This document shows positions 44,522 through 53,306 of a stretch of 64,000 bases of DNA, one piece after another. The first letter of the stretch is position 1; the number at the start of each line of letters is the position of its first letter. A model generated the notes under the pieces. It worked only from the letters and a program-made list of their open reading frames with translations. It made no database searches and had not been told where the DNA came from. The position numbers were made by a program, and so were the translations under genes. This DNA is from Paenibacillus sp. 1781tsa1 (lineage in GTDB: Bacteria; Bacillota; Bacilli; Paenibacillales; Paenibacillaceae), in the NCBI RefSeq assembly GCF_024159265.1, contig NZ_JAMYWY010000001.1, positions 4,712,001 through 4,776,000 of the forward strand, given 5' to 3'.

Positions 44522-44869
44522 ATGATTTTTGAGAATACAGGCTTGGATGGCTTGAAGAGCGACTTGGCATACCTGGATGAGAGCGCCGAGAAAGTCGGAT
44601 TTGTCCGGTGGCAATGGGAATATTACCGTGCTACATACGACTACAAAATTGAAGATGAACAAACCAAATCAGAATACTTTGTACGCATTAATACCCGCGC
44701 AGTGGAAGGCAAATTGGAAAAACCGGATACCGTTCTTGCTGTTGAAGCAGTGTACCTCGGCAAAGCCACCTTCCCTCACGGTCTGGACTATGACTCTTCC
44801 GTTCCGCAACCAGTCGTGAAGCTGGCAGCCCAAAAATTACAGCAGCTTAAAGAACTGCTGGAAGCATAG
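44522..44869 (+). CDS. YugN-like protein
   Basis: 115 residues. The pattern MIFENTGLDGLKSDL, GFVRWQWEYYRATYDYK, YFVRINTRAVEG and KATFPHGLDYD resembles the YugN-like family of Bacillales, small proteins of unknown function. GAGGAGGATC precedes the ATG by 11 bases. Its ATG overlaps the stop of an upstream basic open frame (ATGA at 44522-44525). It is followed 13 bases later by ftsW on the same strand. Confidence 0.75.
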   Translation: MIFENTGLDGLKSDLAYLDESAEKVGFVRWQWEYYRATYDYKIEDEQTKSEYFVRINTRAVEGKLEKPDTVLAVEAVYLGKATFPHGLDYDSSVPQPVVKLAAQKLQQLKELLEA

Positions 44870-44882
44870 GCTGGGCCAAACG

Positions 44883-46172
44883 ATGAAACAACAAACGGCC
44901 CAAACGAAAACGAAGAGAGGCACGCCGGATTTTCAACTGCTAATCCTCACTTTATTGTTGGTGGGCTTCGGACTGGTGATGGTATTCAGCTCCAGTTCCA
45001 GCATTGCAATCGCAAGCGAAAGATTTAACAATGATGCCCTTTACTTCACGAAAAAACAACTTATGTGGGCGATTATCGGTCTATTTGGCATGTTTTTTGC
45101 CATGAATATCCGCTTTAACAAGTACAAAAAGCTCTATGCACCCTTTTTCCTGCTTACTACGGTAATGCTGGTGATTGTGTTGGTCACAGGTGCAGTATTG
45201 AACGGTGCACGAAGCTGGATTTACATTTTTGGTTTCAGTCTTCAGCCTGCGGAATTCGCAAAAATTGCTATCATTCTCTATCTCTCTGCTCTGATCACCA
45301 AAAAAGGTGAGAAATTCAGGGTTTTCAAGACAGGTTATTTTCCCGTCTTGTTCATCGTTGGATTCATCGCAGGACTGATCATGCTGCAACCAGACTTTGG
45401 TACCACCTTCATTCTGGTGTCCACTTGTGGTCTCTTGATTTATGCCGGTGGAGCCAGTATGAAACATATCTTAGGTTCGATTCTCTTGGTTGTACTCGGT
45501 GGAGCCCTGGCGTTCGGAGCGAATTCCCTATTTTCTTCCATGTCTCCCTCCGACACGACGACCGCTACAACAGCAGTCACTGCGGAGCAGAACTACAAGA
45601 TCGGACGTATCCAAGCTTTCCTGGATCCATTATCCGATATTAATGGTGGAAGTCTTAACCTCTACCGTTCCCTTGTTGCCATTGGTGATGGCGGCATGAC
45701 AGGTTCCGGGATTGGACAAGGTACGATGAAGCTGCACTATTTGCCTAATGCGTATAATGACTTTATTTTCTCCGTGATTGGTGAAGAACTTGGATTCATC
45801 GGAAGTACACTATTCCTGCTCGTTTACCTGTACTTCATCTGGCGAGGAATTATTGTCTCTCTGCGCTGTCCCGATCCATTCGGAACATTGGTCGGCATAG
45901 GCATCATGGGACTGATCGCGATTCAGGCATTTATCAACATCGGTGGTGTAACTCAGACCATTCCGGTGACGGGGGTTACGCTTCCGTTTATCAGTTATGG
46001 GGGGACCTCACTCTTTGTGATGATGGTTGCCATGGGCATTCTGCTCAGTATTTCGCGCACCAACAATCTCGACGTGATCAAGGAAGAGAAGACCAAGTCC
46101 GTGACTGTACAGACTCAGACGCGTACCTCTCCAGCTCTTCGTTCACGGGAATCCATTCGTCGGATTCGATAA
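44883..46172 (+). CDS. ftsW: FtsW/SpoVE/RodA-type SEDS peptidoglycan polymerase
   Basis: 429 residues with about ten membrane helices. SEDS signatures are PAEFAKIAIILYLS near 125, LQPDFGTTFILVS near 170 with the catalytic-type aspartate, GDGGMTGSGIGQG, LPNAYNDFIFSVIGEELGF and the C-terminal PVTGVTLPFISYGGTS. The protein polymerises lipid II with a partner class B PBP. An extended basic tail (KSVTVQTQTRTSPALRSRES) follows the last helix. Nearby ylaN supports ftsW over rodA or spoVE, since ylaN-ftsW are neighbours in B. subtilis. The ribosome site is weak, so coupling to yugN is likely. Confidence 0.88.
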   Translation: MKQQTAQTKTKRGTPDFQLLILTLLLVGFGLVMVFSSSSSIAIASERFNNDALYFTKKQLMWAIIGLFGMFFAMNIRFNKYKKLYAPFFLLTTVMLVIVLVTGAVLNGARSWIYIFGFSLQPAEFAKIAIILYLSALITKKGEKFRVFKTGYFPVLFIVGFIAGLIMLQPDFGTTFILVSTCGLLIYAGGASMKHILGSILLVVLGGALAFGANSLFSSMSPSDTTTATTAVTAEQNYKIGRIQAFLDPLSDINGGSLNLYRSLVAIGDGGMTGSGIGQGTMKLHYLPNAYNDFIFSVIGEELGFIGSTLFLLVYLYFIWRGIIVSLRCPDPFGTLVGIGIMGLIAIQAFINIGGVTQTIPVTGVTLPFISYGGTSLFVMMVAMGILLSISRTNNLDVIKEEKTKSVTVQTQTRTSPALRSRESIRRIR

Positions 46173-46230
46173 ATGGGACTATTCCTTCAGAAACGGAACA
46201 GATAAACATTCAAAAAAAGAAAAACAAAAA

Positions 46231-46268
46231 AAGCTGTGCATCCGATTGGATGCGCAGCTTTTTTTGTT
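46231..46268. terminator. Bidirectional terminator between ftsW and the Asp23 gene
   Basis: AAGCTGTGCATCC-GATT-GGATGCGCAGCTT with one G-T pair, with A and T runs on both sides. Confidence 0.9.
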
Positions 46269-46344
46269 TGTTTTTGGTACACACTGTCTATCAAGATGAA
46301 GAACAGGTCAATGTAGCTCTGTCCTCCATTGCGGATTGCGATGT

Positions 46345-46707
46345 CTACAGATCGTCGCCTTTGAAAGATACGCCTTCTACCTTTACATTGACTTCAACCA
46401 CGCGTAATCCGGTCATGGTCTCTACCGCTTCTCTTACATTCTGCTGAAGCATACGGGAAACTTCATGAATCGGGGTTTCGTACAGGACGATGATGCGCAG
46501 GTCAATGGCTGCTTCCAGCTGGCCGACCTCAACGCTCACGCCTTTCTGTACGTTTTTACCGCTGAGTCGCTTCGCCCAGCCCTCTGACAAACCTCCAGAC
46601 ATTGCGGCAATTCCGGGCGTTTCCATTGCAGCCATTCCGGCAATTTTCGCAACCACGTCATCGGCAATCCGGATGTTTCCGCTCTCCAGTTGAAGTTGTT
46701 CTGCCAT
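46345..46707 (-). CDS. Asp23/Gls24 family envelope stress protein
   Basis: 120 residues: IRIADDVVAKIAGMAAMETPGIAAMSGG, ISVEVG-like VSVEVGQLEAAIDLRIIVLY and VREAVETMTGLRVVEVNVKVEGV are the Asp23 signature. These proteins coat the inner face of the membrane through partners such as AmaP. AAGGAGGATG precedes the ATG. In B. subtilis an Asp23 gene (yloU) lies beside fakA; here the fakA neighbour is missing and this gene may be the copy that remained, or a YqhY relative. It stands alone. Confidence 0.9.
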   Translation of the reverse strand: MAEQLQLESGNIRIADDVVAKIAGMAAMETPGIAAMSGGLSEGWAKRLSGKNVQKGVSVEVGQLEAAIDLRIIVLYETPIHEVSRMLQQNVREAVETMTGLRVVEVNVKVEGVSFKGDDL

Positions 46708-46890
46708 GCCACATCCTCCTTCACTTCGTTACTCGTATTTTAAATCCTTTCCACCCCAAAAAGCAAATTAAACTCAAAAAGATGCGTTTACAACCTACCA
46801 CCATTTGGTTATATTGAAATATGAAAATAATCTCATAAGCGATTTACAATGCAATTCAAAACAAAATAATTTATAACCGAGGTGTTTGTT

Positions 46891-47961
46891 GTGAGAAACC
46901 GGATTTCATCCATTTTGCTGATTGCGTTCTTTGCACTCAGTGCCATCGCCCACTTCTTGAAATGGGATTCGATTCTACAGTTCGTGATATCAGCCATTTC
47001 GGTTATTTTTGTGGCCGGTTTTTTAGGCAAAGCCACCGAAAATGTTGCCCACTATGCCGGACAGCGGCTGGGTGGATTCTTGAATGCAACCTTCGGCAAT
47101 GCCGCCGAATTGATTATTGCCATTTTCCTCGTTAAAGAGGGACTGTTCGACATGGTCAAAGCAAGTCTGACAGGATCCATCATCGGAAATCTGCTGTTAG
47201 TGCTTGGATTAAGTATTTTTGCCGGGGGACTCAAGTTCAAAATTCAGAATTATAATGTTTCTCTCGCAGGTCTGAATGGATCCCTGATGATTGTTGCCAT
47301 CATTGCTCTGTTTATTCCGGCAGTCTTTCTCAATACACATTCCATTACACAGAAAGACACCAATACACTTAGTCTCATCGTAGCCGGATTGCTCATTCTA
47401 GCATATATTGCCTGGTTATTATTCTCCATGGTGACGCATAAGAACTACCTTGCAGACGTCACTGAGGATCGCGATGAAGAGCTGCCTCATGAACATGCTC
47501 CGGCATGGTCCAAGAAAAAATCTATACTTTACCTGGTGCTTGCAACGGTCATGGTTGCCTTCGTCAGTGAATGGCTGGTGGGCACGCTCGAAGTCTTCAC
47601 TTCGGAATTTGGACTTAGCGAACTGTTTGTCGGTGCATTCCTGGTGGCCATCATCGGTAATGCGGCCGAACACAGTGCAGCCATCATGCTTGCCATGAAA
47701 AATAAAATTGGAGCCGCCGTCGAGATTGCGGTCGGCAGCAGCTTGCAGATCGCACTTTTCGTAGCTCCTGTACTGATTTTTGTCAGCTATTTCACAGGCA
47801 GAACCATGGATATCGTATTTACAACCATTGAACTGGTCGCCATCGGCGTATCCGTATTTATTGCCAAGTCCATAACCCAAGATGGTTCAACGAATTGGTA
47901 TGAAGGTTTACTCCTGCTCGTGGTGTATATCATACTCGGTGTATCCTTCTTCCTGGTGTAA
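46891..47961 (+). CDS. Ca2+/H+ antiporter of the CAX family (YfkE/ChaA type)
   Basis: About 356 residues, 10-11 membrane helices. The duplicated cation motifs GNAAELIIAIFLVKEG (first half) and GNAAEHSAAIMLAMKN (second half) define CAX exchangers, which expel calcium in exchange for protons. An acidic loop (DVTEDRDEELPHEHAP) links the two halves. GAGGTG precedes the GTG at 46891 by about 7 bases; the earlier GTG at 46882 is the ribosome site itself. It stands alone and shares calcium export with the P-type ATPase at 30-33 kb. Confidence 0.92.
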   Translation: MRNRISSILLIAFFALSAIAHFLKWDSILQFVISAISVIFVAGFLGKATENVAHYAGQRLGGFLNATFGNAAELIIAIFLVKEGLFDMVKASLTGSIIGNLLLVLGLSIFAGGLKFKIQNYNVSLAGLNGSLMIVAIIALFIPAVFLNTHSITQKDTNTLSLIVAGLLILAYIAWLLFSMVTHKNYLADVTEDRDEELPHEHAPAWSKKKSILYLVLATVMVAFVSEWLVGTLEVFTSEFGLSELFVGAFLVAIIGNAAEHSAAIMLAMKNKIGAAVEIAVGSSLQIALFVAPVLIFVSYFTGRTMDIVFTTIELVAIGVSVFIAKSITQDGSTNWYEGLLLLVVYIILGVSFFLV

Positions 47962-48088
47962 CCAGGCCTCCCGCATCCATCATTAAAATAAACCAGCCAC
48001 AAGAGGCAGCCCAATGTACATTTGGAGCTGTCTCTTTGCTTGTATACGCCTTCCGGCTGGCTTGCATCCCCATTCCGTTCGGACGCAC

Positions 48089-48117
48089 AAAAAAAGCATG
48101 CATAAACGCCTGCATGC
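48089..48117 (-). terminator. Terminator after ylaN
   Basis: Minus strand GGCATGCA-8 bases-TGCATGC stem followed by TTTTTTT. The arm sequence is the same as in the terminator at 37938-37965. Confidence 0.85.
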
Positions 48118-48145
48118 CTTCTATTCTGACCCGCGCATTTGCAGG

Positions 48146-48439
48146 CTATTGCTCATTCTTCTTGTTCAAGGCTTCATATAGAATTGCCAAATTCCGCTCA
48201 AGCGCGCTAACCAGCTGCTTACCTGCACCTTCTGGAAGGAGCCCTGCACGAACAGCAAAATCAACTTCCTTGGAGAACCCATACATCTGTGTATCCAATA
48301 CTTCCTCATAGAGAGGGCAGTAGCGGGTAGCCAGATTCTCCATCTGTACTTCAATAAGCTTCTGTATTTTATCTGCATCTTCTTGAAGAAGACTGATCGC
48401 TTTCAAATTCAGCTGGTCCTGCAGATCAGATGAAGTCAT
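48146..48439 (-). CDS. ylaN: YlaN family iron-responsive protein (DUF1507)
   Basis: 97 residues. KAISLLQEDADKIQKLIEVQMENL, then CPLYEEVLDTQMYGFSKEVDFAVRAGL, match YlaN, an essential protein in iron-poor B. subtilis that binds iron and counteracts Fur. GGGGGGAAAA precedes the ATG at 48439. In B. subtilis it is next to ftsW; here the Asp23 and CAX genes separate them and it points away from ftsW. Confidence 0.93.
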   Translation of the reverse strand: MTSSDLQDQLNLKAISLLQEDADKIQKLIEVQMENLATRYCPLYEEVLDTQMYGFSKEVDFAVRAGLLPEGAGKQLVSALERNLAILYEALNKKNEQ

Positions 48440-48618
48440 GCATTTTTCCCCCCTATGTCCCAAAAATCGCGTAAAGACGTTCTACCTCTAATATTAGACG
48501 AAATGAAGAGCTAATACAAGAACCTGACCAAAATAAGACCGCAAAGTTAAGCCTTCTGTTGAAGCTTAATCCTCCTGTTCCAGCCCCGTCCAGATGAGTA
48601 TTCAGATCATTCCATGCC

Positions 48619-48650
48619 AAAAAACACCCCTGCCAAAAAAGGCAAAGGTG
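48619..48650 (-). terminator. Terminator after the HPr-like gene
   Basis: Minus strand CACCTTTGCC pairs with GGCAGGGGTG (two G-T pairs) around a T-rich loop, followed by TTTTTT. Confidence 0.75.
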
Positions 48651-48664
48651 CTTCTTGAGAGCTA

Positions 48665-48910
48665 TTACTCAGATGCGATGCTTACATTCAGTCCATGCTT
48701 GGCAAATACTTCTGACATGGCTGCTTTTGCTTCAACTGCATCTGGACCATGAACATGCAGTTCATAGCTGTGCGTGCTGATCAGCGTTGTAAACAATCCG
48801 AGAATACTTTTCACATCGATATACTTGTTCTCCGAATGAAGCACGATTGAAGAAGTAAACTTGCCTGCTGTTTGAGCAATTTCCACTACAGCCGCGTTAT
48901 TACTCGACAT
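48665..48910 (-). CDS. HPr-like protein lacking the active-site histidine
   Basis: 81 residues. The part from about 28 onward (KYIDVKSILGLFTTLISTHSYELHV, HGPDAVEAKAAMSEVFAKHGL) aligns with HPr after its Ser46 (VKSILG matches VNLKSIMG). The first beta strand and the HARPA loop with His15 are missing: only SSNNAAVVEIAQTAGK stands there. GGAGGG before the ATG supports this start, so it is not a mis-called longer protein. Without His15 it cannot carry phosphate from Enzyme I; retained Ser46 could still be a target of HPr kinase, as in Crh. It is a single gene with its own terminator. Confidence 0.82.
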   Translation of the reverse strand: MSSNNAAVVEIAQTAGKFTSSIVLHSENKYIDVKSILGLFTTLISTHSYELHVHGPDAVEAKAAMSEVFAKHGLNVSIASE

Positions 48911-49006
48911 AGGAATCCCTCCGTCTTTTTACGATTGATATCATCTATTAATTACCACTACATGATACCGTGAATCCGCTTTCCTAGCAACAGCAAAATC
49001 CTGTTC

Positions 49007-50122
49007 CTATTTCAAACGGTCCGGATTCAGGCATTCCAGCTCAGGAATCACAAAAATACCGTCTTTACGAATCAGCACATCGTCAAAATAAATCTCCCCG
49101 CCGCCATAATCCGGACGCTGGATCAACACCAGATCCCAGTGGATGGACGAGCGGTTGCCATTGTCTGTTTCTTCGTAAGCCTGACCTGGTGTAAAGTGCA
49201 AGCTGCCTGCGATTTTTTCATCGAACAGAATATCTTTCATCGGATGCAGAATATGCGGGTTGAATCCAATCGCGAATTCACCGATATGACGAGCACCCTC
49301 ATCCGAATTCAGGATTTCATTCAAACGCTCTGTATCGTTGCTTGTCGCTTCAATGATTTTTCCATTCTCGAATGTGAACTTGATATTTTCAAATGTCACT
49401 CCGTTATACAGCGTTGGTGTGTTATAACTAATCGTTCCGTTCACGGAATCACGCACAGGGGCGCTGTACACTTCGCCATCCGGAATATTCTTTTGCCCGG
49501 AACATTTCTCTGCACCGATATCTTTAATGGAGAAGCTCAGATCTGTTTCCGGTCCGGTGATACGAACTTTGTCCGTCCGCTTCATCAGGTTAGCGAGCGA
49601 GTCCTGCGCTTTGTCCATTTTGGCGTAATCCAGGTTACATACGTCGAAGTAGAAATCTTCAAACGCTTCTGTACTCGTATTGGCAAGTTGCGCCATACTT
49701 GCGTTAGGGTAACGAAGCACAACCCATTTCGTATGTTTGACACGTTGTTCACTATGTACCGGGTGGGAGTACAACGAATTGTACATTTTCATTTTTTCTT
49801 CCGGCACATCGGACAGATCATTCACATTTTCTCCCGCACGAATACCGATATAACAATCCATCTGCTTCATACGGTTCAGATCAATCTCTGCCCATGTTTT
49901 CATCATTTCTTCGGTCGCATTTTTCAGCATAGCACGCTGTACGGTCTTATCGGTCAACTGTACAAAGACGTTACCACCTTTTTTGCCTACCTCTTCAATA
50001 ATGGCGTTAATCAGATCACGTTCTGATCCAATCATTTCAACCAATACATTTTCACCAGGCTGCACATCTACAGAATAGCCCACCAGGCTTGCTGCAAGCT
50101 TTTGAATTCTTGGGTCTTTCAT
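49007..50122 (-). CDS. M29 family metallo-aminopeptidase (AmpS/PepS type)
   Basis: 371 residues. The start DPRIQKLAASLVGYSVDVQPGENVL, the central MYNSLYSHPVHSEQRVKHTKWVVLRYPN, and the metal-binding acidic residues and histidines in the second half (NIPDGEVYSAPVRDSVNG, GEFAIGFNPHILHPMKDILFDEKIAGSLHFTPG, SIHWDLVLI) are the thermophilic aminopeptidase signature. These cytosolic enzymes trim peptides from their N-terminus. AGGAGGATTTT precedes the ATG. It stands as its own unit. Confidence 0.93.
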   Translation of the reverse strand: MKDPRIQKLAASLVGYSVDVQPGENVLVEMIGSERDLINAIIEEVGKKGGNVFVQLTDKTVQRAMLKNATEEMMKTWAEIDLNRMKQMDCYIGIRAGENVNDLSDVPEEKMKMYNSLYSHPVHSEQRVKHTKWVVLRYPNASMAQLANTSTEAFEDFYFDVCNLDYAKMDKAQDSLANLMKRTDKVRITGPETDLSFSIKDIGAEKCSGQKNIPDGEVYSAPVRDSVNGTISYNTPTLYNGVTFENIKFTFENGKIIEATSNDTERLNEILNSDEGARHIGEFAIGFNPHILHPMKDILFDEKIAGSLHFTPGQAYEETDNGNRSSIHWDLVLIQRPDYGGGEIYFDDVLIRKDGIFVIPELECLNPDRLK

Positions 50123-50233
50123 CTTGGTAAAATCCTCCTGTCTTCTGCCATGCTTGAATTGAACAACGGTAAATTACGATACTATTGTAGCACGCGAACA
50201 GTCATCCCGTCAGCAGGCAGTCCCTCACTTCGT

Positions 50234-51091
50234 TTATTGATATGACTTGAAGTTTACATCGGTGACAAGGGCTTCTTTGTTACTTTTACGGTTGTTGTCC
50301 GTGTAACTCACCTGACTTTCTGAGGATAAACGAAGAGGCAGACTGCTCTTCCGATCTACGGTGAGATGATATACCGTCTGTACGTTAGCTTGTTCCATCA
50401 TCTGTTGCATCGTTATTTCACCCTGTTTCCAAACTTTGTCCAGCTCCTTCTCAAGCTTCTCTTTACGCGCCCCTTTCACCGTAGCTGCCTTATGCATATA
50501 TTCTGCCCGAATGGCGTTCATTTCGTCGTTTAGCTGGGCTACAGCCCATGTTTTGGCATCTTCCGGTGCAAGTTCAATTCGTAATGTTCTGGTTCGACGA
50601 CCGGCCCCATACTCGGATTGAATGGTTTTGTTCATCTTATCAATATTTTCCATTTGGGCAATTGGATTAAAGCGGGAAAGAGAACCACGTAGCGGCTCAT
50701 GCTGCGCTGTCAATGCCATCCATTGCCCTTGTTTCCGCTCAAAAGAGGCGCTAAACCCACTGGGCTGTCCGTTATTATTTACGGCAGTCGTATGAATGCC
50801 TGTGCCCACAGCAGTTACTTCTCCAGGTAATCGGGTCTGAAGGGTCAGACGGTCATGATTCTCCAGCTTTCCTTCGAATTTGAACTGATTCTCGAACAAT
50901 CCACTGTTCTCCCGTCGAAGTCCTGCCTCTCCTTCAAAACTCAATGTTTCTTTTCCCGCTATCCCCGATAAAGCCAGGGAAAAAACCTCTTCAGGCGTTC
51001 GATCTCGCTGGATAAATCCACAACCCGGGACACCAATAATCAAGATGCTCACAAATAACCATAATATACGTAGCGAATGGCGGTTAAGCAT
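50234..51091 (-). CDS. Lipoprotein of unknown function
   Basis: About 285 residues. A basic start and hydrophobic stretch (RILWLFVSILIIGVPGC) end in a lipobox at Cys-24 or so, making it an outer-face membrane lipoprotein. The mature part is beta-rich, with EVFSLALSGIAGKETLSFEGEAGLRRE, a helical middle (NAIRAEYMHKAATVKGARKEKLEKELDKVW) and a final strand series (YHLTVDRKSSLPLRLSSES). The shape suggests a LolA/LppX-like fold seen in several Firmicute lipoproteins; no precise family is claimed. The ATG at 51091 follows GGAAGGGTG. Confidence 0.7.
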   Translation of the reverse strand: MLNRHSLRILWLFVSILIIGVPGCGFIQRDRTPEEVFSLALSGIAGKETLSFEGEAGLRRENSGLFENQFKFEGKLENHDRLTLQTRLPGEVTAVGTGIHTTAVNNNGQPSGFSASFERKQGQWMALTAQHEPLRGSLSRFNPIAQMENIDKMNKTIQSEYGAGRRTRTLRIELAPEDAKTWAVAQLNDEMNAIRAEYMHKAATVKGARKEKLEKELDKVWKQGEITMQQMMEQANVQTVYHLTVDRKSSLPLRLSSESQVSYTDNNRKSNKEALVTDVNFKSYQ

Positions 51092-51185
51092 GTCTATCTT
51101 CACCCTTCCATGAACTTTCTCCATAGATTGCCCCGCACGTATACGCTTATACTTCCTTCTATAACACAACTTGATCTCTAATACA

Positions 51186-51224
51186 TAAAAAAAGAGAACG
51201 ACTCCGCAATTGGAATTGTTCTCT
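51186..51224 (-). terminator. Terminator after the diguanylate cyclase
   Basis: Minus strand GAGAAC-A-ATTCC pairs with GGAGT-C-GTTCTC and is followed by TTTTTTT. Confidence 0.85.
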
Positions 51225-51225
51225 C

Positions 51226-53217
51226 TTAACGCGTTATATCCTGTTCCTCTACAACTATTCTGTTCCGACCACCATTCTTCGCGCTGTACAAAGCCATATC
51301 AGCCCGATAAAACAAGGACTCTACACTAACCTTCTCATCCATCCAATTCCACTCTGCGATGCCACTGGATACCGTGACGAGTGGTCTGGTCTCTTCTGCA
51401 ACCCTCTTTCGAATCACTTCCGCATAATCCAACGCCTGCCTCACACTCACCTGTGGCATATAGATCGCCAGTTCTTCTCCACCCCATCTGGCACAGACAT
51501 CCTCCGGGCGAACAGAGCTGGTGACGATCTCACTCACTTGTTTTAATACTTGATCCCCCGTCTGGTGTCCGAATGTATCATTCACCTGTTTGAACTGATC
51601 AATATCCACCACAATGAGGGAGCCACAGAATTCATGAGCCTGTCGCTCGTGAATAACACTATCCAGATAATGCCTCACGTAAAGACCTGTCAACATATCC
51701 AGATTAGCCAAGCGCCGAACCTCGGCATGCAGCGTGGCATTCGACAGGGCAAGCCCGATATGAATGGATAACATCTGCAAGAGCCGATAGTTATCATATG
51801 AAAAATAATGCTCTCTACTATGTCCCAGCAAAATGGCACCCTTCACTTCACCATTTACTCTGATCGGTGATGCAATCAGTGACACGGATCCCGTATCTTC
51901 CATGAAAAAAGAGGATACTTTATCATATTGCGCATAATTGGATATAATAAGCGGTTCCTCTGTTCGATACACCAAGCCTGCGATACCGTAGTCTACAGAG
52001 AATGATTGGTGAAAGACATCTTTCACGTTAGATGACATGACTTCAAAGTCATTCGTACTATCATTGAGTTGAAGAATGCAACACGTTTCAGCCTGAAATA
52101 TTTCCTTTAACTCTTGCTCGGATAATTGATAAATCTCCGAAAGATGCAGGCTCTTGTTCAAGCGCTGTGTAAGATCATTGATTAGACGAAGTTCTTGAAT
52201 CAACATATTGGATTGTTCATGCAATTTGGCGTTCTCAAAGGCCGTGCCTGCGGTATCTACCATCATCGTAATCAACTGCAGATCCGATTCTTCCATGATC
52301 TCTTCATTCATTTCGATATGGAATACACCGTATATGCCTTGTTTTCCTTTCAAAGGAAGACCTACCTCTACGATGCGATTCTCGCCCTCATCTGAACGAG
52401 CAACGATCAGCTTGCCTTCCATAAACGAACGCACACATATATCGTCTCCTCGTTCGTGGACAAGCAGTGGTTGAATCCGCGGATTAAAGTTGCTCTGATC
52501 CTGAGACATATACAGTTTGATATACGTGGCCGGGTACAAATAGTCCATACTGTCAAATACCTCATCCAATATGGCGTCGACATCCATTTTGTCATGCATT
52601 CGCTGAACAATCTGAAAGAGAATAGACCTCCGGTGTTCCTCACGCGCAGTTTGTTCATGAGCATGTAACAGGTCCGTCATAAATATGTATTCAAATCTTC
52701 GGTAAAAGCAGGTGCGGTAATGCAATGCCTCAGATCGAACCACAGCTTCAGACGTTTCATATCGATTGGATTCATAGATCACAGCAGTGAATACGGCAAA
52801 CATATCCTTGTTCGTTCTGGAGAATAAGGGGTGTGTTATCAGGAGATATTCTCCACGGTCGCTAGTCCCTCTGAGAGACAGGGCCTGTCTCTTATCCAAA
52901 CATTCCAATACAAGCCTGCGTGCATTCAACCCTGGATCAGCCTCATGATCACGATCGTACCCTACACAATCGCCTTCCGTGTTCCATACGCTGTAAAAGG
53001 TTGATCTCCTGTCCAGGCCTGAGTCTACTTTGGAGTTCCAGTCACTGTATGCCTGCTCTAGCAAGCTGCCCAAATATGAAAAATCAAAAGGTGTGATATC
53101 CATTTTTTGCATCCACAACACATGCTCTTCATGAGATCGAGGAGCGGCAACAGATGCGGAATCGCCCGAACTTCGTGAATTCAAGCTGGCAGGTAAACTT
53201 CTTAGATGTTCTAACAT
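51226..53217 (-). CDS. GAF-GAF-GGDEF diguanylate cyclase
   Basis: 663 residues. An N-terminal region of about 210 residues without a clear family is followed by two GAF domains (about 220-355 and 370-500) and a GGDEF domain (about 505-655). The cyclase site is ARWGGEELAIY, the conserved GGEEF-type motif, so it should make cyclic di-GMP. An inhibitory RxxD site is not obvious. There are no transmembrane helices, so this is a cytosolic sensor. AAAGGAG precedes the ATG at 53217. The promoter region carries a perfect palindrome (53274-53306) and a stem-loop (53243-53260). Confidence 0.92.
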   Translation of the reverse strand: MLEHLRSLPASLNSRSSGDSASVAAPRSHEEHVLWMQKMDITPFDFSYLGSLLEQAYSDWNSKVDSGLDRRSTFYSVWNTEGDCVGYDRDHEADPGLNARRLVLECLDKRQALSLRGTSDRGEYLLITHPLFSRTNKDMFAVFTAVIYESNRYETSEAVVRSEALHYRTCFYRRFEYIFMTDLLHAHEQTAREEHRRSILFQIVQRMHDKMDVDAILDEVFDSMDYLYPATYIKLYMSQDQSNFNPRIQPLLVHERGDDICVRSFMEGKLIVARSDEGENRIVEVGLPLKGKQGIYGVFHIEMNEEIMEESDLQLITMMVDTAGTAFENAKLHEQSNMLIQELRLINDLTQRLNKSLHLSEIYQLSEQELKEIFQAETCCILQLNDSTNDFEVMSSNVKDVFHQSFSVDYGIAGLVYRTEEPLIISNYAQYDKVSSFFMEDTGSVSLIASPIRVNGEVKGAILLGHSREHYFSYDNYRLLQMLSIHIGLALSNATLHAEVRRLANLDMLTGLYVRHYLDSVIHERQAHEFCGSLIVVDIDQFKQVNDTFGHQTGDQVLKQVSEIVTSSVRPEDVCARWGGEELAIYMPQVSVRQALDYAEVIRKRVAEETRPLVTVSSGIAEWNWMDEKVSVESLFYRADMALYSAKNGGRNRIVVEEQDITR

Positions 53218-53242
53218 GTCAGGCGCTCCTTTGCACCGTTTT

Positions 53243-53260
53243 TGCATCCACCAGGATGCA
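53243..53260 (-). promoter_or_regulatory. Stem-loop in the leader of the diguanylate cyclase gene
   Basis: TGCATCC-ACCA-GGATGCA: 7-base perfect arms, 25 bases before the start codon and just upstream of its ribosome site. It is followed by A rather than T on the minus strand, so it is not a terminator. Confidence 0.55.
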
Positions 53261-53273
53261 TTAATCTGCAGAC

Positions 53274-53306
53274 GTTATCGCAAACCTGCAAATTCGTTGC
53301 GATAAC
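53274..53306 (-). promoter_or_regulatory. Perfect 10-bp inverted repeat at the diguanylate cyclase promoter
   Basis: GTTATCGCAA (53274-53283) and TTGCGATAAC (53297-53306) with a 13-base spacer. The palindrome starts one base past a minus-strand -10 (TAATAA, 53308-53313), itself 16 bases from a -35 (TTAACT, 53330-53335), so it covers the likely transcription start, where a repressor would bind. It could also form an RNA stem at the 5' end. Confidence 0.6.

Noticed and set aside
49139..50026. A 295-codon plus-strand frame over the M29 aminopeptidase
   Set aside because: Antisense shadow with no start signal; the aminopeptidase on the other strand explains the open frame.
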